From UMGS172 sp045587185 (GTDB lineage Bacteria > Bacillota > Clostridia > Oscillospirales > Acutalibacteraceae), in the NCBI GenBank assembly GCA_045587185.1, contig JAZNBS010000008.1, positions 1-20,391 of the forward strand: DNA of 20,391 nucleotides, given 5' to 3'. Within the stretch, counting starts at the first letter, position 1, and every line of letters begins with the position of its first letter. The notes below the pieces were generated by a model. It saw only the letters and a program-made list of their open reading frames with translations. It did no database searches and had not been told where the DNA came from. This document shows, in pieces, positions 1 through 6,949 of the stretch. A program made the position numbers and the translations under genes.

Positions 1-26
1 ATACACCTAAAGGTCGGTGAATTTTT

Positions 27-701
27 ATGATGAAAATTAAGACGAATCTATCCAATGATGACAGTCAAATGAATTATGGAGTGGCTTTTTGCGATGACTT
101 TAAAGACAAGCCTCTACTGATCTATCTTCATGGCGCGGGAGAAAGAGGAAAAAATTTTGAACATATATACCGTCACGGTATCCCTAAGCTCATAAAAGAA
201 GGACTGGATATTAATGCTGTTGTTCTGTACCCACAATGCCCGGGTGAGTTTATCTGGAACAATATGGTCAAAGAACTTAAATCCATTATTGATGATGTAG
301 TGGTTGAATATGGAATACCAAAGGATAGAATTGTTTTAACCGGTTCTAGTATGGGCGGTTATGGAACCTGGGAGATGGCAATGTGTTATCCTGAAATGTT
401 TGCAGCTATCGCTCCTGTGGCGGGCGGCGGTGTTGTGTGGCGAACCGGTAAATTGGTTAAGACACCTGTAATTGCTTATCATGGCGAGAAGGATACAGTC
501 GTACCAGCTTCGCAATCTGAAATCATGGTGAATTTTACAAACAACAACGGCGGTGTGGCTGAGCTTAATATTCTTAAAGATAAAGAACATAACGATGGCA
601 TTGACTATGCATACCGAGAAACAGACCTCATACAGCAGTTGCTTTCATATAGAAAATACGATTTTGCACATATTCCGGAAATTTGTGAGAACTTATTTTA
701 A
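27..701 (+). CDS. alpha/beta hydrolase (dienelactone hydrolase/esterase-like)
   Basis: A 224-residue cytoplasmic serine hydrolase with no signal peptide. The sequence shows a beta strand followed by an oxyanion-hole type LHGAGERG (residues 34-41), the nucleophile elbow GSSMGG (106-111, Ser108), an acid in GEKD (Asp156) and a late KEHND (His188), in the order Ser-Asp-His expected of the fold. The spacing resembles the phospholipase/carboxylesterase and PHB-depolymerase-like esterases; the substrate cannot be read from the sequence. A GGTGA ribosome site sits 7 bases before the first of two adjacent ATGs; either could start. The promoter lies outside the window. The gene is AT-rich compared with the metabolic genes from 2.4 kb onward and ends just before a block of repeats, so it may belong to an accessory segment. 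Confidence 0.85.
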   Translation: MMKIKTNLSNDDSQMNYGVAFCDDFKDKPLLIYLHGAGERGKNFEHIYRHGIPKLIKEGLDINAVVLYPQCPGEFIWNNMVKELKSIIDDVVVEYGIPKDRIVLTGSSMGGYGTWEMAMCYPEMFAAIAPVAGGGVVWRTGKLVKTPVIAYHGEKDTVVPASQSEIMVNFTNNNGGVAELNILKDKEHNDGIDYAYRETDLIQQLLSYRKYDFAHIPEICENLF

Positions 702-817
702 ACTATCTTTGCTCGATAATGAAGCAAAAGGAACAAACCGCAGAGGTCTTATTGAATAACTTAGAAATTAAAGAAAATCAAGTTTTCAGGCACATTTCAT
801 TCGTGCCATTAAGTTCA

Positions 818-946
818 AAACTCCCAAAGCCCCAAGGACGATAAGTTCTTGGGGCTTACTTCTTACCTATTACCTCTTCACTCTTACCTCAAATGTCCTT
901 GGGACTTTGGGAAGTAATAAGTAATAGGTAAGAAGTAATAAGTATT
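818..946. repeat. overlapping inverted repeats in intergenic region
   Basis: The 315-base gap between the hydrolase and the next gene holds no gene that I can support. Positions 820-839 (CTCCCAAAGCCCCAAGGAC) are nearly the reverse complement of 895-914. Separately, 855-873 (TTACTTCTTACCTATTAC) is the reverse complement of a stretch at about 920-938. The two pairs interleave rather than nest, so an RNA could form either stem or a pseudoknot. A third, local hairpin (828-856, AGCCCCAAG/CTTGGGGCT) could end hydrolase transcription, but its T-tract is weak. Direct repeats of AAGTAATA also occur here. The pattern looks like a small mobile or dispersed repeat; only one copy is in this window. Confidence 0.6.
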
Positions 947-949
947 TTT

Positions 950-979
950 GCAAGGCTTCGCCTTGCTATTTTTTATTTT
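950..979 (+). terminator. intrinsic terminator hairpin
   Basis: GCAAGGC-TTC-GCCTTGC is a perfect 7-bp stem followed by TATTTTTTATTTT. It would stop transcripts arriving from the hydrolase and the repeat block before the next promoter, whose -35 element overlaps the hairpin. Confidence 0.75.
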
Positions 980-992
980 GTAGTGGTATAAT
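963..992 (+). promoter_or_regulatory. promoter of S23-like/lipoprotein unit
   Basis: TTGCTA (963-968), an 18-base spacer and an extended -10 TGGTATAAT (984-992). It is followed by a ribosome site AAAGGCGGT (about 1002-1010) and the ATG at 1017. The -35 is only fair, but the extended -10 is perfect. Confidence 0.6.
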
Positions 993-1016
993 GATAATAA
1001 GAAAGGCGGTAATGTT

Positions 1017-1364
1017 ATGGCTGATAGTCCGTTAATTATAAAATCTAAAGAATTTGCTTTGCAGATTATAAAAGTTTGTAACTATGTAAAACAAACTAAA
1101 AAGGAATCCGTTCTCACAAATCAACTTATCCGTAGCGGAACAAGTGTTGGCGCAAACATTCGTGAAGCATTTTATGGTCACGGAACTGCCGATTTTATTG
1201 CTAAACTTCAAATTGCACTTAAAGAATGTTCAGAAAGTGAGTATTGGTTAGAACTTTTAATCGAAAGTGGATATTACGATAATAATGATATTTTAGTAAA
1301 ATGTATTGAAGTTAAAAAGTTGTTGATTACTTCAATAAATACTGCTAAAAGTAAGTTGAAGTAA
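1017..1364 (+). CDS. four helix bundle protein (S23/23S rRNA intervening sequence family)
   Basis: A 115-residue protein that matches the S23 ribosomal-protein-like four-helix-bundle family by its pattern. It has a first helix with KSKEFALQIIKVCNYV, then the family-typical LIRSGTSVGANIREA (residues about 38-52), then two further amphipathic helices including KLQIALKECSESEYWLELL. Members occur inside rRNA intervening sequences and as free-standing genes, and the DGR accessory protein Avd is a distant relative. The biochemical role of free-standing copies is not known. No reverse transcriptase or variable repeat is in this window, so a DGR is not supported. It forms a two-gene unit with the lipoprotein downstream (20-base gap), and both have AT-rich codon use unlike the genes after 2.4 kb. 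Confidence 0.85.
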   Translation: MADSPLIIKSKEFALQIIKVCNYVKQTKKESVLTNQLIRSGTSVGANIREAFYGHGTADFIAKLQIALKECSESEYWLELLIESGYYDNNDILVKCIEVKKLLITSINTAKSKLK

Positions 1365-1384
1365 TAACTCAAGGCGGTGATGAT

Positions 1385-1942
1385 ATGAAAAAGTTTTTGT
1401 TGCTTTTTATTTGTTTAATGGTTTTATTTTGTTTTTCTGGTTGTGGTGCAAAAGAACAAATTAGTTATGATTTTGATACTTATTTATCCTATAATAATTC
1501 GTTCGAAAAGAACTTTAAGCTTGTTATGCCGTCCAAGGATGAATTAAAAGGCTCGATAATATTGGATTATGTATATTATGATTCAGGTGCGACTGTTTTC
1601 GAACCTGATAGAATGATACAAATGACTGTCCAATATTCACAAGACCAATTTGTAAAAGAGAAAGAGAAATTAGAGCAGATAATAACACAATATGATTCAT
1701 CTTGTGAAATTGAAAATTTTTCTTTTAACAGTATGTCATATAAGGGGTTTAATTTTTATAATTATGATGCACGTGACGATGAGTTTGAAGATACTTATAA
1801 TGACGGATATTGTGCTTTTGCTTATCACATTTCTACAGACTCAAACACAATTTCGTACGTTGCATTTGAGTCAGGAGATCTTCAATATATGAATATGGAA
1901 TCTGCGTTATCGCTATTTCCTGAGTTTCAAGCAAAGAAGTAA
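1385..1942 (+). CDS. putative membrane-anchored lipoprotein, function unknown
   Basis: A 185-residue secreted protein. It starts MKKF, has a strongly hydrophobic stretch (residues 4-17) and a lipobox FSGC with Cys20 as the lipidation site, followed by GAKEQ. The mature part is rich in Tyr, Asp, Glu and Ser and has no motif that I recognise; spacing of aromatic residues suggests a small beta-rich domain, but this is a guess. The ribosome site AAGGCGGTGA ends 4 bases before the ATG. It is 20 bases downstream of the S23-like gene and presumably cotranscribed. A terminator follows at 2034. Codon use is AT-rich. Confidence 0.75.
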   Translation: MKKFLLLFICLMVLFCFSGCGAKEQISYDFDTYLSYNNSFEKNFKLVMPSKDELKGSIILDYVYYDSGATVFEPDRMIQMTVQYSQDQFVKEKEKLEQIITQYDSSCEIENFSFNSMSYKGFNFYNYDARDDEFEDTYNDGYCAFAYHISTDSNTISYVAFESGDLQYMNMESALSLFPEFQAKK

Positions 1943-2033
1943 ATTGTTTATGTGAATAATATAGAGAAAAATTAAATTATTTTTAGAAAATCAGGTTTTG
2001 ATCAGTTCTTTTTTGGACATGAATGCCAGAAAT

Positions 2034-2063
2034 CCCTCAGACGAAAGTTTGAGGGATTTTTAT
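2034..2063 (+). terminator. intrinsic terminator
   Basis: CCCTCAGA-CGAAAG-TTTGAGGG makes an 8-bp stem (one G-U pair) followed by ATTTTTATTT. It closes the S23-like/lipoprotein unit. Between here and the glutamine synthetase promoter region (2064-2224) I see only AT-rich sequence with no supported gene. Confidence 0.75.
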
Positions 2064-2224
2064 TTATGTATACTCCACCCTCACTTTAAATTAACAGGTT
2101 TTTAAAATCATTAAAGCCTCTTTCGGTTGTTCGGTGACAGATACAGTGTTTTGTTTAAAAATTTTAAGTTTTATGTTTGTGATACCGCAACTATTTGACG
2201 CATTTTATTAATTTTATTAAGAAA

Positions 2225-2254
2225 TTGACATTATTTCAACCTTTGAAACATAAT
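2225..2254 (+). promoter_or_regulatory. possible upstream promoter for glutamine synthetase
   Basis: TTGACA (2225-2230), an 18-base spacer and CATAAT (2249-2254). The -35 is perfect and the -10 has one mismatch. It would give a leader of about 160 bases before the ATG at 2422. It is weaker than the promoter at 2332. Confidence 0.4.
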
Positions 2255-2331
2255 AAAATAATGCTAAAACCGATTTATGTTAACAAAAGGCAAGCGGTGG
2301 GTAAATTTTATTATGTTTTAAGGTATTTAGG

Positions 2332-2359
2332 TTGACTTTTGTACCTTATATGGTATACT
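2332..2359 (+). promoter_or_regulatory. main promoter of glutamine synthetase gene
   Basis: TTGACT (2332-2337), a 16-base spacer and an extended -10 TGGTATACT (2351-2359). Transcription should begin near 2366. That places the in-frame TTG at 2332 inside the promoter and so excludes it as the start codon. Confidence 0.65.
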
Positions 2360-2377
2360 CTTTTAGTAATTTAACGG

Positions 2378-2402
2378 ACGGCGCTTCGGTGTCGTTGTTT
2401 TT
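2378..2402 (+). promoter_or_regulatory. terminator-like leader hairpin before glutamine synthetase
   Basis: ACGGCGC-TTCG-GTGTCGT (2378-2395) forms a 7-bp stem with two G-U pairs closed by a C(UUCG)G tetraloop, followed by TGTTTTT. It lies about 12 bases after the predicted transcription start and 26 bases before the ATG. It has the shape of a weak intrinsic terminator and could be an attenuation or antitermination point. No sensing RNA structure is visible upstream of it. Confidence 0.4.
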
Positions 2403-2421
2403 GATTATTTTGGAGGATTTT

Positions 2422-4506
2422 ATGAAGATCGCAGAAATTTTCGGCAGTGAGGTTTTTAATGAGGCGGTTATGAAAGAAAAACTGCCCAAGGAAACCTATA
2501 GGGCACTGAAAAAGACTATCCACGACGGCAAATCGTTGGACATTACCATTGCCAATACAGTTGCCAATGCAATGAAGGATTGGGCTATCGAAAAGGGTGC
2601 AACCCACTACACCCATTGGTTCCAACCTATGACCAACATTACCGCCGAAAAGCACGACAGTTTTATCGTTCCCACCGAGGACGGCCATGTTATTATGGAG
2701 TTTTCGGGCAAGGAACTTATCAAAGGTGAGTCGGACGCTTCTTCTTTCCCCTCGGGCGGTCTTCGTGACACCTGTGAGGCTCGCGGATACACCGCTTGGG
2801 ACCCCACCTCCTGCGCCTTTGTTAAGGACGGTACGCTTTGTATCCCCACTGCTTTCTGTTCCTATAACGGTGAGGCTTTAGACAAAAAGACTCCTTTGCT
2901 CCGTTCGATGGAGGCATTAAGCCGTCAGGCCATCAGAATCTTGCGTCTTTTCGGTAACAACACCGTAAAGCGTGTTACCACCACTGCAGGCCCCGAACAG
3001 GAGTATTTCCTTGTTGATAAAAAATATTACGATGAACGTGCCGACCTACTTTATTGCGGTCGTACCCTTTTCGGTGCGCCTGCCCCCAAAGGCCAGGAAA
3101 TGGAAGACCACTACTTTGGAGCTTTAAAACCCCGTGTTTGTGCATATATGAAGGAACTTGACGAGGAACTTTGGAAAATGGGTGTCCACGCCAAGACCAA
3201 GCACAACGAGGCGGCACCCGCTCAGCATGAACTTGCGCCTATTTTCAACACCACCAACGTTGCGGTTGACCACAACCAACTCACAATGGAATTGATGAAA
3301 AAGGTTGCTCTCCGTCACGACCTTGTTTGTCTGTTGCACGAAAAACCTTTTGCAGGCGTTAACGGCAGTGGTAAGCATAACAACTGGTCAATGTCGACCG
3401 ATACGGGTGTTAACCTTTTAGACCCCGGTAAGACCCCTGCCGAAAATGCACAGTTTCTTTTGTTCCTTGCCGCCGTTATCAAGGCGGTTGACAAATATCA
3501 GGGTATGATGCGTGTGTCGGTTGCATCCGCCGCAAACGACCACCGTCTTGGTGCTGCCGAGGCTCCCCCCGCCATCGTTTCCATTTTCTTGGGCGACGAG
3601 TTGCAGGCTATTTTGGAGTCAATCATCAACGGCACCGCATACCACGGTGTTGATGCTGGTGAAATGAAACTGGGCGTTCACGTTTTGCCTGACTTCCCCA
3701 AGGATAATACCGACCGTAACCGTACATCTCCCTTTGCGTTCACCGGCAATAAGTTTGAGTTCAGAATGTTGGGCTCTACTGCTTCGGTTGCTGACCCTAA
3801 CATTGTACTTAACACCATTGTTGCCGAGGCTCTTTGCTCTTATGCCGACCGTCTTGAGGGTGTTGAAAACCTGACCGATGCCGTTCACGAACTGGTTAAG
3901 AAAACAATGAACGACCATATGCGAGTTGTTTTCAACGGCAACGGCTATTCGGACGAATGGAAGGTTGAGGCCGAGCGCAGAGGTTTATTGAACCTCACCT
4001 CGACCGTTGATGCATTACCGCAGATGATTGAGCCCAAGAACATTGAGGTATTTGTAAAGCACGGCGTTTATTCCGAGTCGGAAATTCGTTCGCGTTACGA
4101 GATTCTGCTTGAAAACTATTCCAAAGCCATTAATATTGAGGCCTTGACCGCCATTGATATGGTAAGAAAGAAATACCTTCCTGCCATCAGTGCTTATGTC
4201 AGCGATTTGAGCGATACTGTGCTTGCCAAAAAAGGTGTTTCGGAGGCAATCCCCTGCACCGCAGAAATCACCCTTATTGCAAAATTGTCAAAGTACACTG
4301 ATTTAATGTTCAAGCATTGCGATGAACTTGAGACGGCCGAGAAAGAGGCAGCATCTTTGTCAGGTCTCGAACAGGCAAAGCATTTCCGTGAAAAGGTATT
4401 GCCCTTGATGGAACTTTTACGTGCTGATGTTGATTCTGCTGAGGTGCTCACCGCAGAGGATTATTGGCCCGTTTCCACCTACGGCGAATTGTTGTTCAAG
4501 GTTTGA
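2422..4506 (+). CDS. glutamine synthetase type III
   Basis: ATP-dependent ligation of ammonia to glutamate, the main ammonium-assimilating step, in the cytoplasm. The 694-residue length and large N- and C-terminal parts fit the GSIII class (about 700 residues) and not GSI (about 450). Motifs are present in order: THYTHWFQPMTNITAEKHD (61-79), GPEQEYF (190-196) with metal-binding Glu, HNEAAPAQHELAP (261-273), and the nucleotide-site region KPFAGVNGSGKHNNWS (308-323). I chose ATG 2422 because GGAGG lies 7 bases before it and the longer reading frame begins inside the promoter. The gene stands alone: strong promoter upstream, hairpin terminator downstream. Its GC content is clearly higher than the segment before it. 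NCBI-style names are GlnN or glnA; I leave the symbol open. Confidence 0.95.
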   Translation: MKIAEIFGSEVFNEAVMKEKLPKETYRALKKTIHDGKSLDITIANTVANAMKDWAIEKGATHYTHWFQPMTNITAEKHDSFIVPTEDGHVIMEFSGKELIKGESDASSFPSGGLRDTCEARGYTAWDPTSCAFVKDGTLCIPTAFCSYNGEALDKKTPLLRSMEALSRQAIRILRLFGNNTVKRVTTTAGPEQEYFLVDKKYYDERADLLYCGRTLFGAPAPKGQEMEDHYFGALKPRVCAYMKELDEELWKMGVHAKTKHNEAAPAQHELAPIFNTTNVAVDHNQLTMELMKKVALRHDLVCLLHEKPFAGVNGSGKHNNWSMSTDTGVNLLDPGKTPAENAQFLLFLAAVIKAVDKYQGMMRVSVASAANDHRLGAAEAPPAIVSIFLGDELQAILESIINGTAYHGVDAGEMKLGVHVLPDFPKDNTDRNRTSPFAFTGNKFEFRMLGSTASVADPNIVLNTIVAEALCSYADRLEGVENLTDAVHELVKKTMNDHMRVVFNGNGYSDEWKVEAERRGLLNLTSTVDALPQMIEPKNIEVFVKHGVYSESEIRSRYEILLENYSKAINIEALTAIDMVRKKYLPAISAYVSDLSDTVLAKKGVSEAIPCTAEITLIAKLSKYTDLMFKHCDELETAEKEAASLSGLEQAKHFREKVLPLMELLRADVDSAEVLTAEDYWPVSTYGELLFKV

Positions 4507-4542
4507 TAAAAATTACAAACTGAATTTCAACTAACAAACAAT

Positions 4543-4578
4543 AACCCTTCCGTTTCAAAAGCGGAAGGGTTATTTTGT
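4543..4578 (+). terminator. intrinsic terminator of glutamine synthetase
   Basis: AACCCTTCCG and CGGAAGGGTT form a perfect 10-bp stem around TTTCAAAAG, followed by ATTTTGTG. Confidence 0.85.
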
Positions 4579-4636
4579 GTAATGTGTATATTTATACTTT
4601 TATAACGTCTAACTACAGCCATTATAATATTGTTTC

Positions 4637-4683
4637 GTAGGGACGGGTTGCCCGTTCCGCTACAGGCGGAACGCCTGCCCTAC
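4637..4683. repeat. GC-rich palindromic intergenic repeat
   Basis: An imperfect palindrome: GTAGGG...CGTTCCGC on the left and GCGGAACG...CCCTAC on the right, with a TACAG loop. It is flanked by AT-rich DNA and stands out as GC-rich. It resembles REP/BIME-type or short dispersed palindromes found between genes. It lies after the terminator of the upstream gene and before the promoter of the downstream one. Only one copy is in this window. Confidence 0.6.
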
Positions 4684-4721
4684 AGAATAGAACGTCATAA
4701 CACAAAATTTCATCAAAAATA

Positions 4722-4750
4722 TTGACTGTAAAAAAAGTCTTTGGTATAAT
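4722..4750 (+). promoter_or_regulatory. promoter of ddh
   Basis: TTGACT (4722-4727), a 17-base spacer and an extended -10 TGGTATAAT (4742-4750). The ribosome site AAAGGAG (4794-4800) precedes the ATG at 4808. Confidence 0.75.
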
Positions 4751-4807
4751 ACAATATCATATTTCAATAATAAAATATGCAATTTCTCATTTTAAAGGAG
4801 AATTTTA

Positions 4808-5794
4808 ATGAGTATTAGAATCGGTATTATGGGCTACGGTAATTTAGGCCGTGGCATTGAGTGTGCTATAAAGCAAAACAATGACCTTGAGTTGGTCGCC
4901 GTTTTCTCCCGTCGTGACCCAAAAACGGTCAAAATTTTGACCGAGGGTATCGGTGTTTATCACGTTGACGACGTTCTGAACTTCAAGGACAAGATCGACG
5001 TGCTTGTGCTTTGCGGTGGCAGTGCAACCGACCTGCCAAAGCAGACCCCGGAATATGCTAAGTATTTCAATGTTGTTGATAGTTTTGACACCCACGCAAA
5101 AATCCCTGAGCATTTTGAAAATGTCAATAAAACCGCCAAGGAAAATGGCAACATCGCCGTCATTTCCTCGGGTTGGGACCCCGGTATGTTCTCGCTCAAC
5201 CGTCTTTACGCATCGGCCGTTTTGCCCGACGGTAAGGACTATACTTTCTGGGGTAAAGGTGTCAGTCAAGGTCATTCCGATGCCATCCGCCGAATCGACG
5301 GTGTTCTGGACGCAAGACAGTACACCATCCCCGTTGATGCCGCGTTGGAGGCTGTGCGTTCGGGAAGTCAGCCTGAGCTTACCACCCGTGAAAAGCACGA
5401 AAGAGAGTGCTTTGTTGTAGCTGAAGACGGTGCAGACAAGGCAAAAATCGAGCAAGAAATCAAGACTATGCCCAACTATTTTGCCGATTACAACACCACT
5501 GTTCATTTTATATCTCAGGAGGAGCTTGACCGAGACCACAAGGGTATCCCCCACGGCGGATTTGTTATCCGCACGGGAAAAACCGGTTGGAACCGTGAAA
5601 ACTCGCATATTATCGAGTATAGCTTGAAGCTCGACTCCAACCCCGAGTTTACCTCAAGCGTTATCGTGGCCGTTGCACGCGCCGCATATAAGATGCACAA
5701 GGACGGTATGACGGGTTGCAAGACTATGTTCGACATTGCTCCCTCTTATCTCAGTCCCCTCTCACCCGATGAACTGAGAGCAAAGATGCTGTAA
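4808..5794 (+). CDS. ddh: meso-diaminopimelate D-dehydrogenase
   Basis: NADP-dependent interconversion of L-tetrahydrodipicolinate plus ammonia and meso-diaminopimelate: the one-step branch of lysine and peptidoglycan precursor synthesis, in the cytoplasm. The 328 residues match the family length. The N-terminal Rossmann motif is GYGNLG (9-14), with SRRDPKTVK (34-42) after the second strand where the NADP phosphate is bound. The substrate-binding region carries SSGWDPGMFS (120-129) and GVSQGHSDAIRR (151-162), both characteristic of DapDH. The gene is monocistronic, with its own promoter and terminator. Together with the glutamine synthetase before it, it is a second ammonia-incorporating enzyme in the segment, although the two have separate promoters. 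Confidence 0.95.
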   Translation: MSIRIGIMGYGNLGRGIECAIKQNNDLELVAVFSRRDPKTVKILTEGIGVYHVDDVLNFKDKIDVLVLCGGSATDLPKQTPEYAKYFNVVDSFDTHAKIPEHFENVNKTAKENGNIAVISSGWDPGMFSLNRLYASAVLPDGKDYTFWGKGVSQGHSDAIRRIDGVLDARQYTIPVDAALEAVRSGSQPELTTREKHERECFVVAEDGADKAKIEQEIKTMPNYFADYNTTVHFISQEELDRDHKGIPHGGFVIRTGKTGWNRENSHIIEYSLKLDSNPEFTSSVIVAVARAAYKMHKDGMTGCKTMFDIAPSYLSPLSPDELRAKML

Positions 5795-5799
5795 ACCTT

Positions 5800-5832
5800 C
5801 AAAGCCATCCCTTGTGGGGATGGCTTTGATTT
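5800..5832. terminator. hairpin terminator shared by ddh and the convergent coat gene
   Basis: CAAAGCCATCCC-TTGTG-GGGATGGCTTTG is a perfect 12-bp stem between two converging genes. The + strand tail is ATTTTAG; the - strand tail is poorer in T. It probably works for ddh and to some extent for the coat genes, whose last stop codon lies only 3 bases away. Confidence 0.75.
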
Positions 5833-6083
5833 TAGTTCCCTTGCGACATAAACTTTTGTTTTGCTTTATCAATCTTCTGCTGTTCGGCAGGCTCGGTGGG
5901 ATACCAGCCTTTGCTAGCCATAAGGTCAAAAACCTCGGCTTGAATTTTGTGTTGGTCATTGAGAAGATTCATAACATCGGTGCGTACACTTTGGGTCGCG
6001 CACTCGGTAGCAAAGGTTGAATAGTTCCAAGCCAACATTTTTTCTACAGTCAAAAGGTCGGTCATAATTTCTTTTTCTTGCAT
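5832..6083 (-). CDS. CotF-like spore coat protein
   Basis: An 83-residue, mostly helical protein. The pattern VEKMLAWNYSTFATECATQ, followed by NLLNDQHKIQAEVFDLMASKGWYPTEPA, is the signature of the spore coat F family in Clostridia, ferritin-like in shape but without an obvious metal site. Residues about 10-60 form two long helices; the YP(T)EPA turn followed by a short Lys/Gln-rich helix ends the protein. The ribosome site GAGGTGA precedes the ATG. It lies 9 bases after the 60-residue partner gene and is surely cotranscribed with it. It indicates a sporulating host or a lineage that descends from one. Confidence 0.8.
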   Translation of the reverse strand: MQEKEIMTDLLTVEKMLAWNYSTFATECATQSVRTDVMNLLNDQHKIQAEVFDLMASKGWYPTEPAEQQKIDKAKQKFMSQGN

Positions 6084-6092
6084 ACTGTCACC

Positions 6093-6275
6093 TCAATTCA
6101 AATGTCCCATAAGTTTTTCGAAATGCTGCTGATGACGGTCGGCGGCACTTTTCATTTTAGAGCGCAAAGTCTCATCCGGCGTATTGTTTTCGGCCGCTTT
6201 ATACTTTTCAATCATCAACTGCTCAAGCCCCATCATATCCTCGATGAAACTCAGTTCCTTACAAGTCAAAGCCAT
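6093..6275 (-). CDS. small CotF-associated coat protein
   Basis: A 60-residue helical protein beginning MALTCKELSFIEDMMGLEQ and ending HQQHFEKLMGHLN. It looks like a short partner of the CotF family, which in Clostridia is often encoded as adjacent short genes. A GGAGGG ribosome site precedes the ATG. It is first in the two-gene unit. On the - strand TTGAAT-N17-TAATAA lies just after the bidirectional terminator, but it is a poor match to a housekeeping promoter; a sporulation sigma factor is likely and I cannot assign one. Confidence 0.7.
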   Translation of the reverse strand: MALTCKELSFIEDMMGLEQLMIEKYKAAENNTPDETLRSKMKSAADRHQQHFEKLMGHLN

Positions 6276-6344
6276 ATTGTTCCCTCCAAAATATTTGTTG
6301 AGGTTATTATTAGCAAAAATTATTTAATTATTCAAAAAGTAAGA

Positions 6345-6390
6345 TAAAAAAAACCGCCGACCGTTCGTAGCTGTTTGGTCGGCGGTTTTT
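6345..6390. terminator. bidirectional terminator ending the VOR operon
   Basis: AAACCGCCGACC (6351-6362) and GGTCGGCGGTTT (6377-6388) form a 12-bp stem. On the - strand it is followed by eight or more T residues, on the + strand by five. It closes the leftward Val T-box operon. Confidence 0.9.
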
Positions 6391-6409
6391 ATGTTAGATA
6401 ACTTTAAAA

Positions 6410-6949
6410 TTAACCCACGTATTTATAGCCAATTTCGATAGCCTTGAGGTTGATTTCGAGCATATCGGCACGTTTTGCCGAAATAACATGACCGAGAGCC
6501 TCTTTCATTCCATCCATCGAAACAAATCCTGCTTCCTTAATCATCTTGCCCATCATAATCATATTGGCAAGCGTGGGGAAACCTGCATCGTTAGCAAGTT
6601 TGGTGGCAGGAATATAGTAAGCGTCAACATCGGTACGCTTAACCTTGCGGTCAATCAAAGTGGAATCAACGAAAATCTTGCCACCCTTGGCAGTTGCATC
6701 CTCGTACTTATCCAAAGAAGGAAGGTTCATTGCGGTCAACACATCAGGAGTAGAAACGATGGGAGAGCCAACAGGAGTATCACTGATGATAACACTGCAG
6801 TTGGCAGTACCGCCACGCATTTCGGGACCGTAGGACGGCAACCAACTGAGTTGTTTGCCTTCGGTAAGACCTTTATATGCAATACACTTGCCGGTGAACA
6901 GAACACCCTGTCCTCCGAAGCCTGCGATAAGTATCTGAACTGTACTCAT
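6410..6949 (-). CDS. 2-oxoacid:ferredoxin oxidoreductase, gamma subunit
   Basis: A 179-residue gamma subunit of the four-subunit 2-oxoacid:ferredoxin oxidoreductase encoded here. The N-terminus has IAGFGGQGVLFTG (residues 8-20), the glycine-rich start typical of this domain, then SYGPEMRGGTANC (39-51), which is the family signature. The domain takes part in coenzyme A handling in the complex. Its start overlaps the stop of the beta subunit by one base (TAATG), with AAAGGAGG just upstream, so translation is probably coupled. It is last in the operon and is followed by a strong terminator. It could be named vorC/korC depending on scheme. Confidence 0.92.
   Translation of the reverse strand: MSTVQILIAGFGGQGVLFTGKCIAYKGLTEGKQLSWLPSYGPEMRGGTANCSVIISDTPVGSPIVSTPDVLTAMNLPSLDKYEDATAKGGKIFVDSTLIDRKVKRTDVDAYYIPATKLANDAGFPTLANMIMMGKMIKEAGFVSMDGMKEALGHVISAKRADMLEINLKAIEIGYKYVG

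Noticed and set aside
818..946. CRISPR array
   Set aside because: The repeats are inverted and irregular, with no evenly spaced direct repeats and no cas genes.
1017..1942. Diversity-generating retroelement, suggested by the Avd-like S23 protein
   Set aside because: No reverse transcriptase, template repeat or variable repeat is in the window.
2195..2224. Promoter with TTGACG at 2195
   Set aside because: No acceptable -10 at 16-18 bases.
2332..2421. Longer glutamine synthetase start (TTG at 2332)
   Set aside because: The added codons cover the -35 and -10 elements and have no ribosome site; the ATG at 2422 has GGAGG.
4844..5608. 254-codon reading frame opposite to ddh
   Set aside because: It mirrors a well-recognised gene, has no family pattern and no ribosome site.
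6281..6344. Housekeeping promoter for the coat genes (TTGAAT-N17-TAATAA, - strand)
   Set aside because: Poor -10 match in a very AT-rich stretch; a sporulation sigma factor is more likely and cannot be assigned by eye.
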